Assembly: GCF_020740795.1 (NCBI RefSeq)
Contig: NC_067305.1
Location: 4,464,001 to 4,528,000, forward strand
Length of the DNA: 64,000 bases
Source of the DNA: Apus apus
Lineage: Eukaryota > Chordata > Aves > Apodiformes > Apodidae
Direction: 5' to 3'
In this document: positions 1 to 16,579 of the stretch, piece by piece
Position numbering within the stretch: the first letter of the stretch is position 1
Layout: every line of letters starts with the position of its first letter
Position numbers and translations under genes: made by a program
Notes under the pieces: generated by a model
The model's input: the letters and a program-made list of their open reading frames with translations, nothing else
Database searches by the model: none
Told to the model about the DNA's origin: nothing

Positions 1-100
1 GCGCACTGGCTGGAGAGCCGCAGCGTGGGGCTCAACACCGTCTACCGGGACTACTCTGCCCACCAGACCTTCCTCCACCGCCGCTGCCAGCTCATCCCCG
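1..100 (+). CDS. ARRDC2: ARRDC2 alternative first coding exon (3' part)
   Basis: The first 100 bases read as an open arrestin-N segment (AHWLESRSVGLNTVYRDYSA and onward to QLIPG) and end at a consensus donor, GTAAGG, at 101. The segment parallels the end of the main ARRDC2 first exon at 5571-5847 ([20 protein letters not shown]). Both exons end after one base of a split G codon, so either can be joined to the next ARRDC2 exon at 6750 without a frame change. I therefore read it as a mutually exclusive upstream first exon whose start lies outside the window. It could instead be the last visible exon of a separate upstream arrestin-domain gene, but no further exon of such a gene is seen before 5571. 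Confidence 0.72.
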
Positions 101-329
101 GTAAGGATGCGGCGTGCGGGGGGTTCTCTGCTTCAGGGCGTTGGGTTGGGACCCGCCGTGGGCTGCGGGGGTGGCCACCAGGAGGATCCATCCACGTCCA
201 GGAGGACGGATCCAGGATGGATCCTCCCTCCCTAGGGAGGGTTGTCCTTCTCGGACGCCGCCTTCGCACTTTGTCTGAAGGTTTGTCTGCTGATGGTTTC
301 TAGGAGGTTGCCTGCAAACCTGCCTGGAG

Positions 330-716
330 CTCTTGGAGAGAGTCCAGAGGAGGCCACGGAGATGATCCGAGGGCTGGAGCACGTAGCAGCCTCCCAGTGC
401 CTGAAGGGGCTCCAGGAAAGCTGGGGAGGGACTTGGGACAAGGGCAGGGAGGGAGAGGACAAGGGATGGATGAAAACTGGAAGAGGGAGGTTGAGGTTGG
501 ACATGAGGAGGAAATTCTTTGCTGTGAGGGTGGTGAGACCCTGGCCCAGGTTGCCCAGGGAAGCTGTGGCTGCCCCATCCCTGGCAGTGTTGAAGGGCAG
601 GTTGGATGGGGCTTGGAGCAGCCTGGGCTGGTGGGAGGTGTCCCTGCCCATGCAGGGGGTTGGAAATGGATGATCTTGAAGGTCTCTCCCAACCCAAACC
701 ATTCCATGATTCTATG
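330..716 (+). repeat. CR1 LINE 3' fragment
   Basis: The sequence matches the CR1 3' end as I know it: 'ggctccaggaaagctgggga', then 'gaggaaattctttgctgtga', 'ggcagtgttgaagggcaggt', and the terminal 'ccattccatgattctatg'. It is on the plus strand, 5' truncated, with part of the upstream segment deleted. It closely resembles the copies at 16255, 39074, 52752 and 61556. Confidence 0.92.
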
Positions 717-3700
717 GAACTCGGGGCTGGGGAGCATGAAAGGGTTGTGGCTTTTGTTCTGTTTGCCCAGGGAAGTGCAAATAGAAGTGTCTGTTCACAA
801 GTGTGGAAAGAGCACTTAGTAGTTCAGTAAATATTTGGTTTTGGTTTCCTGATGCTGGGACCTCATGCCCAGCTGGCACGTTGCTCACATCTGCTGCAAG
901 AGGACAAGCCACTGGAGTTCTCTGTGTGGTTGGGATGAAATTATCCAGAGCTGAGGGACATGGGACATCTCAGCTGTCCATCCCCTTTTATCCTCCCCTC
1001 CAGTGACAGTGTTACAGTCACAGCTCAATGGCTTTTTCTCGCCTTTTCCCAGCTTTGGTGTTCCCTGTGCCAAGTGCCACCAGCCCTGGAGGTGGCCACA
1101 GGATGTCACTCATGCTGAGGGAACTTCATTGTGTCAGTGGCCAAGCGCAACCTAAAAAGTTGTGCCAGCCCAAGCTGGCAAACGTAGAGGTTACAGGAGG
1201 AAAGGAGTGATGGAGCGAGGACATGGGCTGACTTCCTGGAGGTGTTCCTGTCTCTGGACCTCACTGGGGAGTCACATTCTCAATTTCTGGATGACTCTAC
1301 CTTGCCATCTGCTCCAAACACTCACAGGACTCTGGAGTCTCTGTCTTTTGACAGCAGCTCTTCTGTGCTGGGCCCAAGGATGGCCCCTTTGCAGCTGCAG
1401 CTGTGCCAAGTGTCCTGATGACACTGAAGGACACGAGACAAGCCCTTGTCCTGAACACCAGCAGAGAAGGTCCCTGAGCACTTGGTGACTGCAGTGTTTG
1501 GATGGTGTCCACATTAGCTGTAAGGTCACAGGGTGAGCTTGATTCCCTGCTATCCCTGCAGTGTCTGTAGGGAAGCCACAAGATGCCATGACCATGTTTG
1601 GATCGTGCTGCTGGGATTGTGTAGGACAGGAGCCCCTGGAGCAGCGTGGAGAAGGGCACTTGTGCAGGAGGAACTGCAGCCTCACCAGCACCCTGCACTC
1701 CTGGGGCTTGGGGCTGCTGCTTTCTGGCCCTCACCCTGCGCAAGGAGAGCTGAACAGGACTCCAAGGGGAGCAGAGATCCCTGCCAGAGCTTGTGGGCTG
1801 GGATTTTACTGGCTCTACCCATGTGTGGGTTCCTGCTCTGCTTTGTGAGAGGGACGTGGGCACGTGATGATGGGAGTGTTGTGAGGGGGTGAAGGCTGTG
1901 GGCTGCACAGAAGAGCTGCTCTGCAGCCAAAACCCCTCCCTTTGGGTCCTGCTGAGTCCTGCTCTGTCCCCAGCACCAGCATGGGGACCTTCCTGATGTC
2001 AGCTGAAGAAGGTGCCATCAACCCCGGGTCCCCGTGACTGCTCCCTTCTTGTTGCTTCAGGTTTTGTCATGGTAACGAGGCAGTGCAGAGGAGGGAAGGG
2101 AGGCAGAGATAAGAGCCCTCCCTTCTGCTCTCCCATGGGTTTATCTGCAGTTCCCTGGCAGGGTGGTGAGGGCTGGCACGGGGTGCTGCCCTGCCAGACA
2201 AGAACGAGGGGGAAGGAAGGATGTTCAGACCGAGTGACAAGGCCATGAAATGTTATATTGTGTAACCCTCTCAGAGAGGGAGCAGGAAGAGGGGAAAAGG
2301 TGGGGGTTTAATGGGCAAGGACAAGGCAAGGCAGGTCCTGGGCTCTTCTGGAGGTGGGAAGAGAGCCCTGGGAAACAGAAATGCCTCCTGTGGAGTGATC
2401 CTTTCTGTCCGAAGATCCCACAGCACTTCCCAGAGATGCAGGCCCTGCCCTGGTGAGAGGCAAACATCCAGAAGCTGGTTTTATTTTCATGGAGACACCC
2501 AGGAGAGTTAGGACATGTGGGCTAAGAATGGGTCAGGGCTCTTGTCCCTTTGTGGGGTGCCCCTCGATCAGCACCTTAATCCTCGTGCATGCTCAACACT
2601 CTCAAATCCAGCAGGGATGGAGCATATTCCTCAAGCTGGGAGTGGGCACTTGTGCAAGGCTCTGTGTTGTCCCAGCCTGTTCCCATTTTGGGGTCAGGGT
2701 AGAGCTGCTGAGTTGCCTTTTTACCTGCAGTGTTCCCCTCTCTCTGGCTTTCCAGGGATCCTCGTGTGTCTCCAGGGCCAGGGGGGAGAAGCTGCCAAGT
2801 CCCAGCAGTGGGTCAGGGAAGGAGAAGCCTCTTCTGAGTCGGGCAGGGTGTCAGCTCCTCTTGGGACCAGCTTAAGCCTGGCCAGACTCTAGGTGGGGCT
2901 GAAGAGTTGGAGATCTTTCCTGCACCGAGCCTGGCCTGGGTTGGGTTTGGGTACCCAGGAGCGTTCTTGGATGGAAAGCCCTTGGCTGTGGTTCCACTGC
3001 CCCTGCAGATCCCTTAGTGGTGCTGGGGTCCCAAAGAGGTCAGAGAGGGGTTTCCCACCCCACGTGGAGGCAGCGAGGGGTGGCTGTGGACACCTGGTGC
3101 TGCTGATATGGGAGGTTTGCAGAGATTCTCCTCCCGTGGGCGAAGGCTGCGTCAGGGCCGGGGGTGTTGCTGGCAGGAGATGCCACGGGCAGGATGGAGC
3201 TGCCTTGGCCCCGCTGAGACTCCAGCCCCTCTCCAGAGCCCCCCCACCTCCAGTGTCACCCTGCAGGGACACCAGGCACCTTCCCAGAGCTGGCATTACC
3301 CGTTAACTCATGCTGTGACCTGCCTTCCTTCCTCCTCTGCCGTTGCTGCCAGGTTCCCTTTGCAGCGATGATTCATGTTTGCCTGTGGCAGCAAATGCTG
3401 GTGCACGGAAAACAAAGCACGGCCCCTTCCCGTGGGGAGGGAGACAGACAGTTCCAGTTACCCTTTGGAGGCAGCTCAAGCTTTGCAAGGCTTCGGCCCA
3501 GCTCATTTTTGGTGGCTGAGATCAACCCGATTCAGCACAGCAGGTCCTGCCCAGCATGGCTGGGAGCAACTCGAAAAAAATCCTCAAAACTTCAGCAGCC
3601 AAATGCTGAGTAACATTTGTTTTAATGCCTGTTTTGTCTTATCCCCAGCCCATGCCTGGGGTGGAGGGCTCTGGTGCTCTGCAAACGTGACAACCATGAT

Positions 3701-3782
3701 TCAAGTGGAGGTTTTGAAAGCTGCGTTAACCCTTTTTGGAGGCGACTGTGGACCCCTTTCTCCTCCCTTTTACAACATCTCA

Positions 3783-4342
3783 TCAGAAAGAGTGGGGCCA
3801 GCAGGACTAGGGAGGTGATTGTCCCCCTGTGCTGGGCACTGGTGAGGCTGCACCTTGAATCCTGGGATCAGTTTTGGACCCCTCATGAGCAGAAGGACAT
3901 TGAGGGGCTGGAGTGAGTCTAGGAAAGGGCAGTGGAGCTTGGGCTCTGGAGCACAAGTCTGATGAGAAGCAGCTGGGGGTGTCCAGCCTGCAGCAAAGGA
4001 GGTTGAGGGGAGACCTGGCTCTGCAACTGCCTGAGAAGAGGTTGGAGCCAGGGGGTTTGGGCTCTGCTCTGCAGGAACAAGCAATAAGTTGAGAGGAAAT
4101 GGCCTCAAGTTGTGCCAGGGAATGTTTAGGCTGGAGATCAGAAGAAACTTCTTCACTGAAAGGGTTCTCAGACCCTGGCACAGGCTGCCCAGGGCGGTGG
4201 TGGATTCACCATCCCTGGAGGTGTTGCAAAGACGTGGTGCTGAGGGACGTGGTTTAAGCACCAGGCTCTGTAATGCTGGGTTATGGTTGGACTGGATGAC
4301 CTTAAAGGTCTTTTCCAAGCAGAACCAGCCTGTGATTCTCTG
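3783..4342 (+). repeat. CR1 LINE 3' fragment (more divergent subfamily)
   Basis: A longer CR1 end containing 'ttgaatcctgggatcagttt', 'ggctggagatcagaagaaac', 'cacaggctgcccagggcggt' and a terminal 'cctgtgattctctga'. The sequence differs clearly from the copy at 330, so it belongs to a different CR1 subfamily related to the copy at 16580. Confidence 0.9.
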
Positions 4343-4860
4343 ACCTCAGGGCACTGCTCACTCTGCTGCCCACCCTGGGCATCACCAGGTCCCACTTTTG
4401 ACGCTGTTCCCAGGCTGAGCTCCAGCAGCCACGAGTCCCCGCGCCGCGCTTTGCCCCCCCAGCAGCAATTTGTCCCTGGCTCGGGCAGTGGTACCACACA
4501 AACCCCAGCACCAGCTGGTACAAAACCAGCGCTCGCCTGGTTAAAAGGCTGTGCTGCTCACCCTGGAATTGCACAAGCTGAACGGGAGCCAGTCCTTGAG
4601 TTCTTAGAAATAAGTGCAGCCGTGTCCCAGGCCGGGTTTCCCTTCGTTGCCAGTTGGCCCAGCCGGGCTGTGCGAGGAGCCCAGATCCAGCTGCAGCCTG
4701 TTCCGAGCCCTGGGAACGGCTCTTAGGGAAGGAAGGATGTGGATCCGTGTGGGGTGCAGCCCTCGCCTCGTGTCTGTGGGAACTGGAATGGAAGGGGCTG
4801 CTGTTCCCAGCAGGGATCAGCGACCTGGGAACATGGGTTCTGGCTGGTGCTGAGTGAAGG

Positions 4861-5290
4861 ATGTAGATGGGATGGGACAGCAGGATGGGGGCTGGGGGGG
4901 GGGGCGTTGGGGGGCACGAAGTGACATGGCAGCAGACAGGGGGTTGTCACAGCTTTCATGGATGTGTCCCCTGCCTGGTCACCACTGGGTTGATGCTGCT
5001 CAGATCCTGCTCCAGGACACGTTCTGGTGGGTGCCACAGCCCAGACACCCCTTGGGGTGGCATCTGGGCTATGGTGGGATGGGATATGCACCAGTCAAGG
5101 ATGGAATGGAGAAGCAGGATGGGGGATTTGTGGGGGGGCACTGAGGAACAGGGGGTGTCAACAGCTCCCACACACGTCCCCTGTGTGGCCACCACAGGGT
5201 TGATGCTGCTCAGATCCTGCTCCAGGACATGTCCTGGTGGGTGCCACAGTCCAGACACCCCTCGGGGTGCCATTGGGGTGAGGGGGGGGT
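4861..5290 (+). repeat. 210-bp tandem duplication upstream of ARRDC2
   Basis: Two copies of one segment lie head to tail with a period of 210 bases. The block 'tgatgctgctcagatcctgc' starts at 4991 and again at 5201, each followed by a 'tccaggaca...tggtgggtgccacag...ccagacacccc' segment. Copies differ mainly in G-run length and scattered substitutions. Confidence 0.85.
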
Positions 5291-5420
5291 ACCACGTTGG
5301 CATGGGACACAGACCCCCAGGGACCATCACCCACCCCTTTCCCCGGCTCCGTGGGTTTGGGGGGGGGGGGGCGCGGAGCTCCCCACAAAGCCAGGAAGAA
5401 GGGGGGCCGGCCCGCACATG

Positions 5421-9317
<3,897 letters not shown>

Positions 9318-10630
9318 GGGAGGCGCTCGGGATGCGGTTGGTGGTGATCCCTTGGGATGCAGCTGGCACCCTCGCAGCACGTCGGGCTGGAAATGGATAC
9401 ACAGCAGCCATGAGCCTGGAGCTCCTGCAGTGACCCCCAGCTCCACTCACTGCCCTTGGCTGCTCCTGGGAATGTCCCACTGAGCGTGGTCTGAGGGGCT
9501 CGTGTGTGGAAGGAGAAGACGCGAGACCCCGCGGCGCGGAGCGGCTCCTTGGGCAGGACACGGGGGGCAGTGACCCCAGGGTTTGGGGGCACAAAGGGGG
9601 GATGTTTGCTCTCCCCTTGCCTGCTGTGGCCTGCGGGCAACTCCTGTCCTGGAAAACAGGAGCTTGGAGGGATTTCTTCAAGCTTCTCGAGAGTAATTTA
9701 ATCTTGCTGAGGTTTGAGCCCCATGGGGATGCAGGTGCAGCCCTTCTCCTGCAGCAGCTCCCTGGGATTGAAGTTCCCTGAGGAAGTCAAAGGCCTTTTT
9801 CTGTCCGGATGAAGCAGAGACTTCAGCCACTGTTGATAATCTTTGCCACAAGCCTGGTGATGCCTGCAGGGGGAATGGTTTGGGGTAGTCTGCCAAAACT
9901 CAGGGCTTCTGTGGGCTGTTACCAGGGCAGAGGACTTGGGGGGAAGGGTTTATGATCCCTGGCAGCATTTTGGTGGCATTTACCAAGAACAGAAAAGCTG
10001 GTTCCTGTGCATCCCCAGGCCTCCCCAGTGTGCTGAGCTGTCCACCACAACGGAGCTGAAAACCCACCCCCCAAACCACAGTATCACCATGGAGGGGTTG
10101 GAACCGTTGCTCTGGCACCTCCTTGGTGGCCTAGGAGATGGGAAGGAAGCTTGGTCAGAAGCTGGTGGCAGCCAGCAATGCTGATGGGAGGTGTGTGGAT
10201 TTGAAATGAGTCCTTCAGGTCCAGGAGTCCAGCCCAGCATGAGCTTGATCCTGTGCCCGTAGAGAGGTCGGTGACCCCGGTGTGGTGGGGCCACGCCAGC
10301 AACTTGTGCTCACTGGTGTGGGAACTGAGAAAAGAGCGTGTGTGCTGGGGGCTGACCCTGCCCTTTCCAGCACAGAGCAGAGTTTGGGTGCTGAGGACCT
10401 TTGCATTCCCTCCCTGAGACAATCCTCCCCGTGCACGACCAACGCCGAGCGTGCCAGGGCCGCGCTCTGCTCCCTGAGGGTTGCTCAGATGATTTTTAAT
10501 TTTTTTCCTTCTGTTTGTACCTGTGAACACTTTTGTAATGACCACTCTCTGATGAAGTCTTTTTTTTTTTTTTCTACCACTGTTTTGTTGGGGAATTTTT
10601 CTTTGAAATAAATTCTTTCAACCCAGATGT
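9318..10630 (+). other. ARRDC2: ARRDC2 3'UTR
   Basis: Follows the TGA at 9315-9317 with no further splice-supported coding exon, and ends just after an AATAAA signal. Shortly before the signal there is a T-rich run (10559-10575). The length is inferred from the first good poly(A) signal. Confidence 0.65.
10607..10612 (+). terminator. ARRDC2: ARRDC2 polyadenylation signal
   Basis: A canonical AATAAA in the sense orientation, about 1.3 kb after the stop codon, followed within 30 bases by a G/T-containing stretch (atgttgcctggatgg). Confidence 0.75.
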
Positions 10631-12484
10631 TGCCTGGATGGTTTTCAGTCGCTCTCTCTGCGTCGCCCAGAGCGGCTCACGTGGCTGCCGGGATGTTGGA
10701 GCAGGAATGTTCCCTCCCTTCATTGCTTCACCCAGTCCCACCCCCAACTGGGATTAACTGGGTTCCTGGGCCAGCAGGATTGGACCTCCCGTGCTCAGAG
10801 CCCTGGCCCTGGATGTTGGGCCACCAGCTCAGCAGGGCTGCGAATGATCCTGTTGTATTTTTCACTTCCAATTTGTGTCCAGGCTGCCAGAGGGTGGGCA
10901 CACTCTTCTCCATCCTGAGAGCCTGGCAGGAACCTGGCAGGTCCAACTGGGAGCTGGGACACTCCCGTGGTAGTTCTGCCATTCCTGAGGAGGGTCGGGA
11001 TCAGCCCCACACTGTTCAGGCTGGGAACATGCAGGAAGATCTGGGAGGCTCCTTCACCTGCTTCCCAGGCTTGGGATTTGGTTTTTAACAGCATTTCTGT
11101 GCTCCCCATCATCTGAGCACAGCAAACCTTGGTGTGTGCAGAGCAGGGCTGGGGTCAGGCCTTCAGCTCTGCCTCCCCCAGCCTGTGCTGTTTAAAAATG
11201 TTGCCTCTGGAATGTGGTTTGTTTTTTTCCTTCCCAACAACCCCTTTTTTTTGTTGTTGTTGTTTTTTGCTGAGCTACTCAGCCCCGTGGCTGTGTTGGA
11301 GCACGTGGCTGCAGGCAGAAAGATAACCCATCCCTGGCTTTGCCTGGGAGAGTCTGGTGCTCGTGCAGCCTTTATTCAAATCTGGTATTTAATTGGCAGC
11401 CCCACGGAGTCATCTTCCCTGGAAGAGGATTAACCAGCCTCGCAGGGAATTTGCTTTGCATCCCCATGTGGGGACCCGTGGAGCTGTGCGGCCTTGAGGT
11501 CCAACCATGCTGGGACATTTTGGTGACATCAAAGAGGGCACAAATGGCAGCACTGCAACCTTCCCCCCCACCCTGGTTAAAGATGCCTCTGCAGGAAAAC
11601 CTGTGATCAGCCCCACCCCCCCGGCCACCCAGCACAAGGGAGCCATTCTGTGGGGATGGCCGGGGGCTGCTGGTCAGACCCTGATCATCTGCCCCAGCCA
11701 CACAAGGGGATACTTATTCCCAGAGCTGGAAGAGGAGGAGAACCCCCCCAAGCATCCCATCCATCCTGCTGCCACTTTCTGGGAAAGGACATCCCACCAT
11801 GACGTGGTGACCAGGGGAACAGGGAACCCAATGCCGGCGGGCACCGCTCCTGGTCCCCATGTGGGAAGGGATCTTTCCAGCAGGAATTCTTGCTAATGCC
11901 TCCAGGTTTTTCTCAGAGGACAGTAGGGTGGCCAGGCAGGGGGCACGGCCTGGCTGGCTCTCTTGCCAGCAAATGGCTGCACTCCTGAATCCTGGAAGGG
12001 CTAAAAATATCCTGTCTGGATATTTGGAGCCCAGGCGAGGCACAGACCCCCCCCCAGCAGCGCTTCCACAACCCCTGGCCATGCCCCCATGCTCCCTCCA
12101 ACTCACTGCTGCTTATCTTCCCTGGTTCCAAAGTCCTCGTGACCAGCCCTGGTCACTCTGCTGGTTATTAACACGCTGGTGGGGGCTCAGGGGGGGTCCC
12201 TGGGGGGTTGCTGAGCTCGGATGGCCCCATGTCCTGCGCGGCGGTGGCGGCTGCGGCACCGAGACCCGATGCTGGGCAGGAGGCACGTTGAGCAATTACA
12301 GTCTTGGGAGTATTTATAGCTCTTGGCCCTGAGTGCTGGAAAATGCTTCCCAGACCACCCGGCAAAAGCTACTCCCTTGCAAGAGGCAGGGAAAGGCTGC
12401 ACTCCCACCCCTCCCTCACCACCACCCTGCTCGGCTCTGCTCTCTTTTTCATTCTTGCCCTTCAGTCCCAAAACTGTGAGTCCC

Positions 12485-12895
12485 CTCTGCCCTGGGCACT
12501 GGGGTGCTGGGACCCCCTTGATGCAGCTCATGGCCCTACAGGGTGCTGGGATGCCCACCAGGGCAGCTCAGGGCCCTGCAGGGTGCCAGGACCCCCCCCC
12601 TCACAACCCTATAGGGTTCTGGGACACCCCTCCTCAGGACCCTACAAGGTTCTAGGACCTCTCTGAAGCAATTCATGGCCCAGCAGGGTGCCAGGACCCC
12701 CCCAGGGCAGCTCATGAACCTGCAGAGTGGTGGGACAACCCCTGTCAGGACCCTACAGGATGCTGGGACCCCCTTAGGACATCTCAGGGCTCTGCATGGA
12801 CCTCCCCCTCAGGACCCTACAGAGTGCCAGGAGCCCCCTGGGGCACCTGACAGCCCTGCGAGCTGCTGGGAACCCCCCCTCCAGGCCTTGCAGTG
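12485..12895 (+). repeat. degenerate minisatellite (about 45-50 bp unit)
   Basis: Variants of 'caggaccctacagggtgctg' followed by 'ggacccccctcagggcagctc' recur about eight times with substitutions and small indels. Nearby open reading frames arise from this repetition. Confidence 0.8.
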
Positions 12896-13039
12896 TGCCA
12901 GGGGGCTGCTTCTTGCCCCCCAGCTCTTCTCCTTGCTGGTGGTGGCTGGGTCCCAGCTCGGTGGCCACAGCTTTGGCTGGAGGCTGTTGTCCCCCATGGG
13001 GGGCCAGGGCAGCCATGGGGCAGGGGGGGTGGCACCCAG

Positions 13040-13620
13040 GGAGGGTGACACTCGACGCCCGCGGCCGTCGCGGCGCTGGCAGGGACAGAATGTGCCGGCG
13101 CCGGTGCGAGGGCCGGGGATTAGAGGGGCGGCTGCCGCTGCCGGCGCGGGCTCCCGTCCAGCTCCCGGAACAAGCGTTGCCTTCCCCCATCCTGCCCAAA
13201 TTCAGCATCTTTGCGGCTTTCCACAGCTTGGGCCAGCACCTCGGGGGGCAGCCCCGAGGGGTGCTCGGGAACACGGGGCGGGGGGGGACACTCTTGTCCC
13301 CAGGGGCTGCGCCAGCGGGTCTCTCAGCACCTCGGGCCTTGCTTTGGTTTTGCTCCCACCTCCGGTGCCACAAACGGCCCCGCTCGGTCCCGGCAGCATC
13401 CCCGGGGTCCCCTTTGGTGTGGGGGTGCTGGGGCTGTGCCGGGGTTCAGCCGCGCACCCCGACATGTCGGGGCGGCACCTCCGCCCGCTGACTCAGCTGC
13501 CGGAGCCGCTCCCACCCACGGAAACCGCAGGCAAAGTCCCTCCATCCCTGCGCCGGGGCTTTCCCCGCCGGCTCGACAGGAATCGCAGCTTCTTTTCCCG
13601 GATTTACAGCCTGGCTGCTG
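13040..13620. other. CpG-rich block in the intergenic region
   Basis: CpG dinucleotides are dense here (for example cgacgcccgcggccgtcgcg at about 13053 and the run from 13481 to 13610). Such islands usually mark promoters, but no coding exon follows that I can support. It may be an unannotated noncoding transcript start or simply high-GC microchromosome DNA. Confidence 0.5.
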
Positions 13621-14167
13621 AAGGCCACCAACCCCCCCCGGGTGCCAGGGGGAAACTGCGGAGAAACCGGGGGCCCCCCCCAAAAAAAAAGGGAGCAGCA
13701 GGATGGATGGGTTGTACGTGCCGCGATGTCCCAGCCCCGTGGAGCATCTTGCCGGGGGGAGTGGGCATCACAGTGCTCCCCAAAACACCCCTGATGGCAC
13801 CGGGTACTGGCTGATGCCAGGACCAAACCACCACCTTGATTCACTATATCAAACCCAACCCCTTGCTGTTTTGGGGGGGATAACCCCCCCGGGGTTGGGG
13901 TCCCTTGTTGTGGCTCTGCCTGTTCCCCATCCCCCCCCCAGGTGCTGTCAGTGCTCCCTCCTTCCCTCGGGCAATGGAAAATTTTGTATGACTTTTTTGA
14001 CTTTTATCCAGTTGTTTGGGAGGGAGGAAGGGGCCGGGCAGCACCTACAAACATGTCTATGTATAAACAGCCAGGACCCTGAAGCTGGGTGCCAGTGGGG
14101 ACCCTCCCCACCAAGCTGGGTGTCCCCTCTCCCGCCAGGATCCCGGGCTCAGCTACACAAATATTTT

Positions 14168-14230
14168 GGCTTTGTTAAGAAAAAAAAAAACAACAACAAC
14201 ACACCAACAACACTAAAAATACTAAAAATA
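14168..14230 (+). repeat. A-rich / (CAA)n simple repeat
   Basis: An A-run followed by repeated CAA and 'actaaaaat' units. No CR1 or other element directly precedes it. Confidence 0.8.
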
Positions 14231-16254
14231 CCCCCTTCCCATTCCCCCTCCCCCTGCCCTGGAGCCACCCGACGGCGGCACGTGATGTGTTGGCACATAA
14301 ACAGGGTCCCACATGGGGCTGGGGACACGGGAGTGACATGGCCCTGATTCGTGCCAGGATGGGGTGTGATGGGACTTTGCTCCCAGTGCTTCTTCCCCAC
14401 CCGGGCTGTGTTTGCCATCATTGTCATGCTCTGCTCCTCAGTTCCCGTGGAAACTCCCGGGGCAGCACAGGGAGCCTGTCCCCTCTCATCTCCCGTGGGA
14501 CACGGCGTGGTGACATCCTGTGATTGTGGCATCGCCCCGCAGCTAAAACCTTGCTCGTGGGGGGAGCTGAGCGCAAAGGAGGACACGAGTGGCACTGCTG
14601 GTTGGGTGATTCAGATGCCAGTGAGATGCTCCAAGTGTCCCCTGCTGGGAGTCAAGGACCAGGGGGCTGTCACCACCACTCCTGGCCCCCACAATCTCAG
14701 CCCCAATCCCAGCTCCTGCTGTGGGGCAACCCTGGCACACCCCATCTCTGATCCCCCCCCATCTGCTTCCCAACCTCAAAATGTCCAGAAACGGGGTCGT
14801 GCTCCTTTTTATTCCCCCCTTCCTCCCCAACCACCCTGCAAGAAACAACAATTTGAGCGGATTCCAACAAAACAAACCCAAACCACTTCAGGCCAAGCTG
14901 ATTTTTGGGGAGAAGGTGGCTCCGAGTCAGCTCACAGAGATGCCCACACATCACCAGGAGCCTGCAATTAACCCCCTCCCCATTTACCCACCTCATTAGC
15001 AAACCTGGGCTCAACTACTTTTAAATGCGAGGGTTTATGTGGAGCAGGGAGAGGGATTTTCTTGCTGAGCAGCTGCGTAAATGCCACGAGATCCGGGCCC
15101 GGCGATGGAGCCAGCGATAGCCCGGGGGGTCCCAGCCGGTTGGAAGTGGCCGTGGCGGGGACAGCACCGCGGGACAATCCCCAGGGAGGCTCCGAGCCGG
15201 TTGGTTCCGCTTTTCCATCGGTTTTGGGTGTGAAAAAAACAAACAAAAAAAAATATAATGAGGGGAGAGTCAATCCGTTTGCAAAGAGCTGGTAAACACC
15301 GAGGGAGTGGGACTGGCTGGTGGGGGGTGGGTGAGATGGCTCCGGAGCTTGGGTTTATCGCTGCAAAATAGCCCTGGGTGCGTGTAACGGGGGTTTGCTG
15401 CGAGAACGGGATTTTTTTGGGGGTGGTTCTTTGGTTCCTACGGAGCTGGTTATCCTTAGCTCGACCCCGGCTGCTCGCTCGAGCAAAATATGTTTACGCC
15501 GCAAAGCCTCCGGCCGGCTCCGCTGCCAGGCGGGCAGGGAAGGTTTGTGTGTCTGTGCCGATAAGGGAACCGCTGCCCCGCCTTCCCCGGCACAGGGAGG
15601 CGGCTGCTCAGCTCCCGGCACCCCCGTTTTATCATTTCTTTTATTATTATTGCAAGGTTTTGGTTGGAAAAAAAAAAAAAAGAAATAGATTGAAGAGCTG
15701 CCCTGAGCTGCTGCCAAAGCCTGGAAAGCTTCGGTTGTGCCAGAGGCTGAGCTGCCCCCGGGGCTGCCAACCCCGAGAGCAGCCAGCCCAGAAAGCATTA
15801 AAACTGCCCAAAGAAAAGGTTTCCTGCTGTCATCTGGGTGTTTCTTGCATGGCAGAAGGAGAGGATGGTTTTTAACCGCTTCTCCCGGCTCACGCCCCGG
15901 GGCACGCAGCACCCCAGCGGGATTTTGCAGTGACCCGAGCAACCCGCTCAGCCCTGAGCCCTCCTCAAGTGGGGGTGAAAACCAGCAGTAAATGTTTAAT
16001 TTTGCTGCTGCTTCGGGTAGTTTTTCTCTCTTGGCTTTGGCAAGAGCGCTGGCCCGGGTGAAGCTGTTGCAGCAAGCGAGCTGGGGCTGACGCGAGCAGG
16101 AAAGAGCCGGGGGTGCTGGGCCCTGTTTGCGGAGCCAAACTGCAGTTGTTGTTGTTTTTGTGACACCGGGAGGTTGCGAAACGTCGGGGCTGCAATACCC
16201 GTGACTTTCAAAACAAGCCCTCGGTCCAGCTGTGCTCCCTGTGGGGAGAGCTCC

Positions 16255-16560
16255 TAACAGCCTGAAGGGGCTCCAGGAAAGCTGGGGAGGGGCTTTCTGT
16301 GAGGGCTTGTGGTGAGAGGGCAAGGGGGAATGGATTAAAGGTGGAAGAGGGAGATTGAGGTTGGACATGAGGAGGAAATTCTGGAGTGTGAGGGTGGTGA
16401 GAGCCTGGCCCAGGTTGCCCAGGGAAGCTGTGGCTGCCCCATCCCTGGCAGTGTTGAAGGGCAGGTTGGATGGGGCTTGGAGCAGCCTGGGCTGGTGGGA
16501 GGTGTCCCTGCCCATGCACGGGGGTTGGATCTAGGTGATCATGACCATTCCATGATTCAC
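16255..16560 (+). repeat. CR1 LINE 3' fragment, first of a head-to-tail pair
   Basis: Starts near 'agcctgaaggggctccagga' and ends at 'ccatgattcac'. It is almost the same sequence as the copies at 330, 39074, 52752 and 61556 over the segment from 'ggcccaggttgcccagggaa' to 'cctgggctggtgggaggtgt'. Confidence 0.92.
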
Positions 16561-16579
16561 TTTGCTCTACTGTCATCCT

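Larger units (their letters stand above)
101..5420. other. intron of the upstream ARRDC2 transcript / 5' flank of the main promoter
   Basis: No coding exon could be supported in this stretch. Open frames in it lack splice-site support or family resemblance, and several run through CR1 copies. It holds two CR1 copies and a 210-bp duplication, listed separately; the rest is unique GC-rich sequence. Confidence 0.6.

Noticed and set aside
12675-13814. 379-codon open frame on the plus strand
   Set aside because: It runs through a minisatellite and a CpG-rich block, has no splice or family support, and several overlapping frames are equally open.
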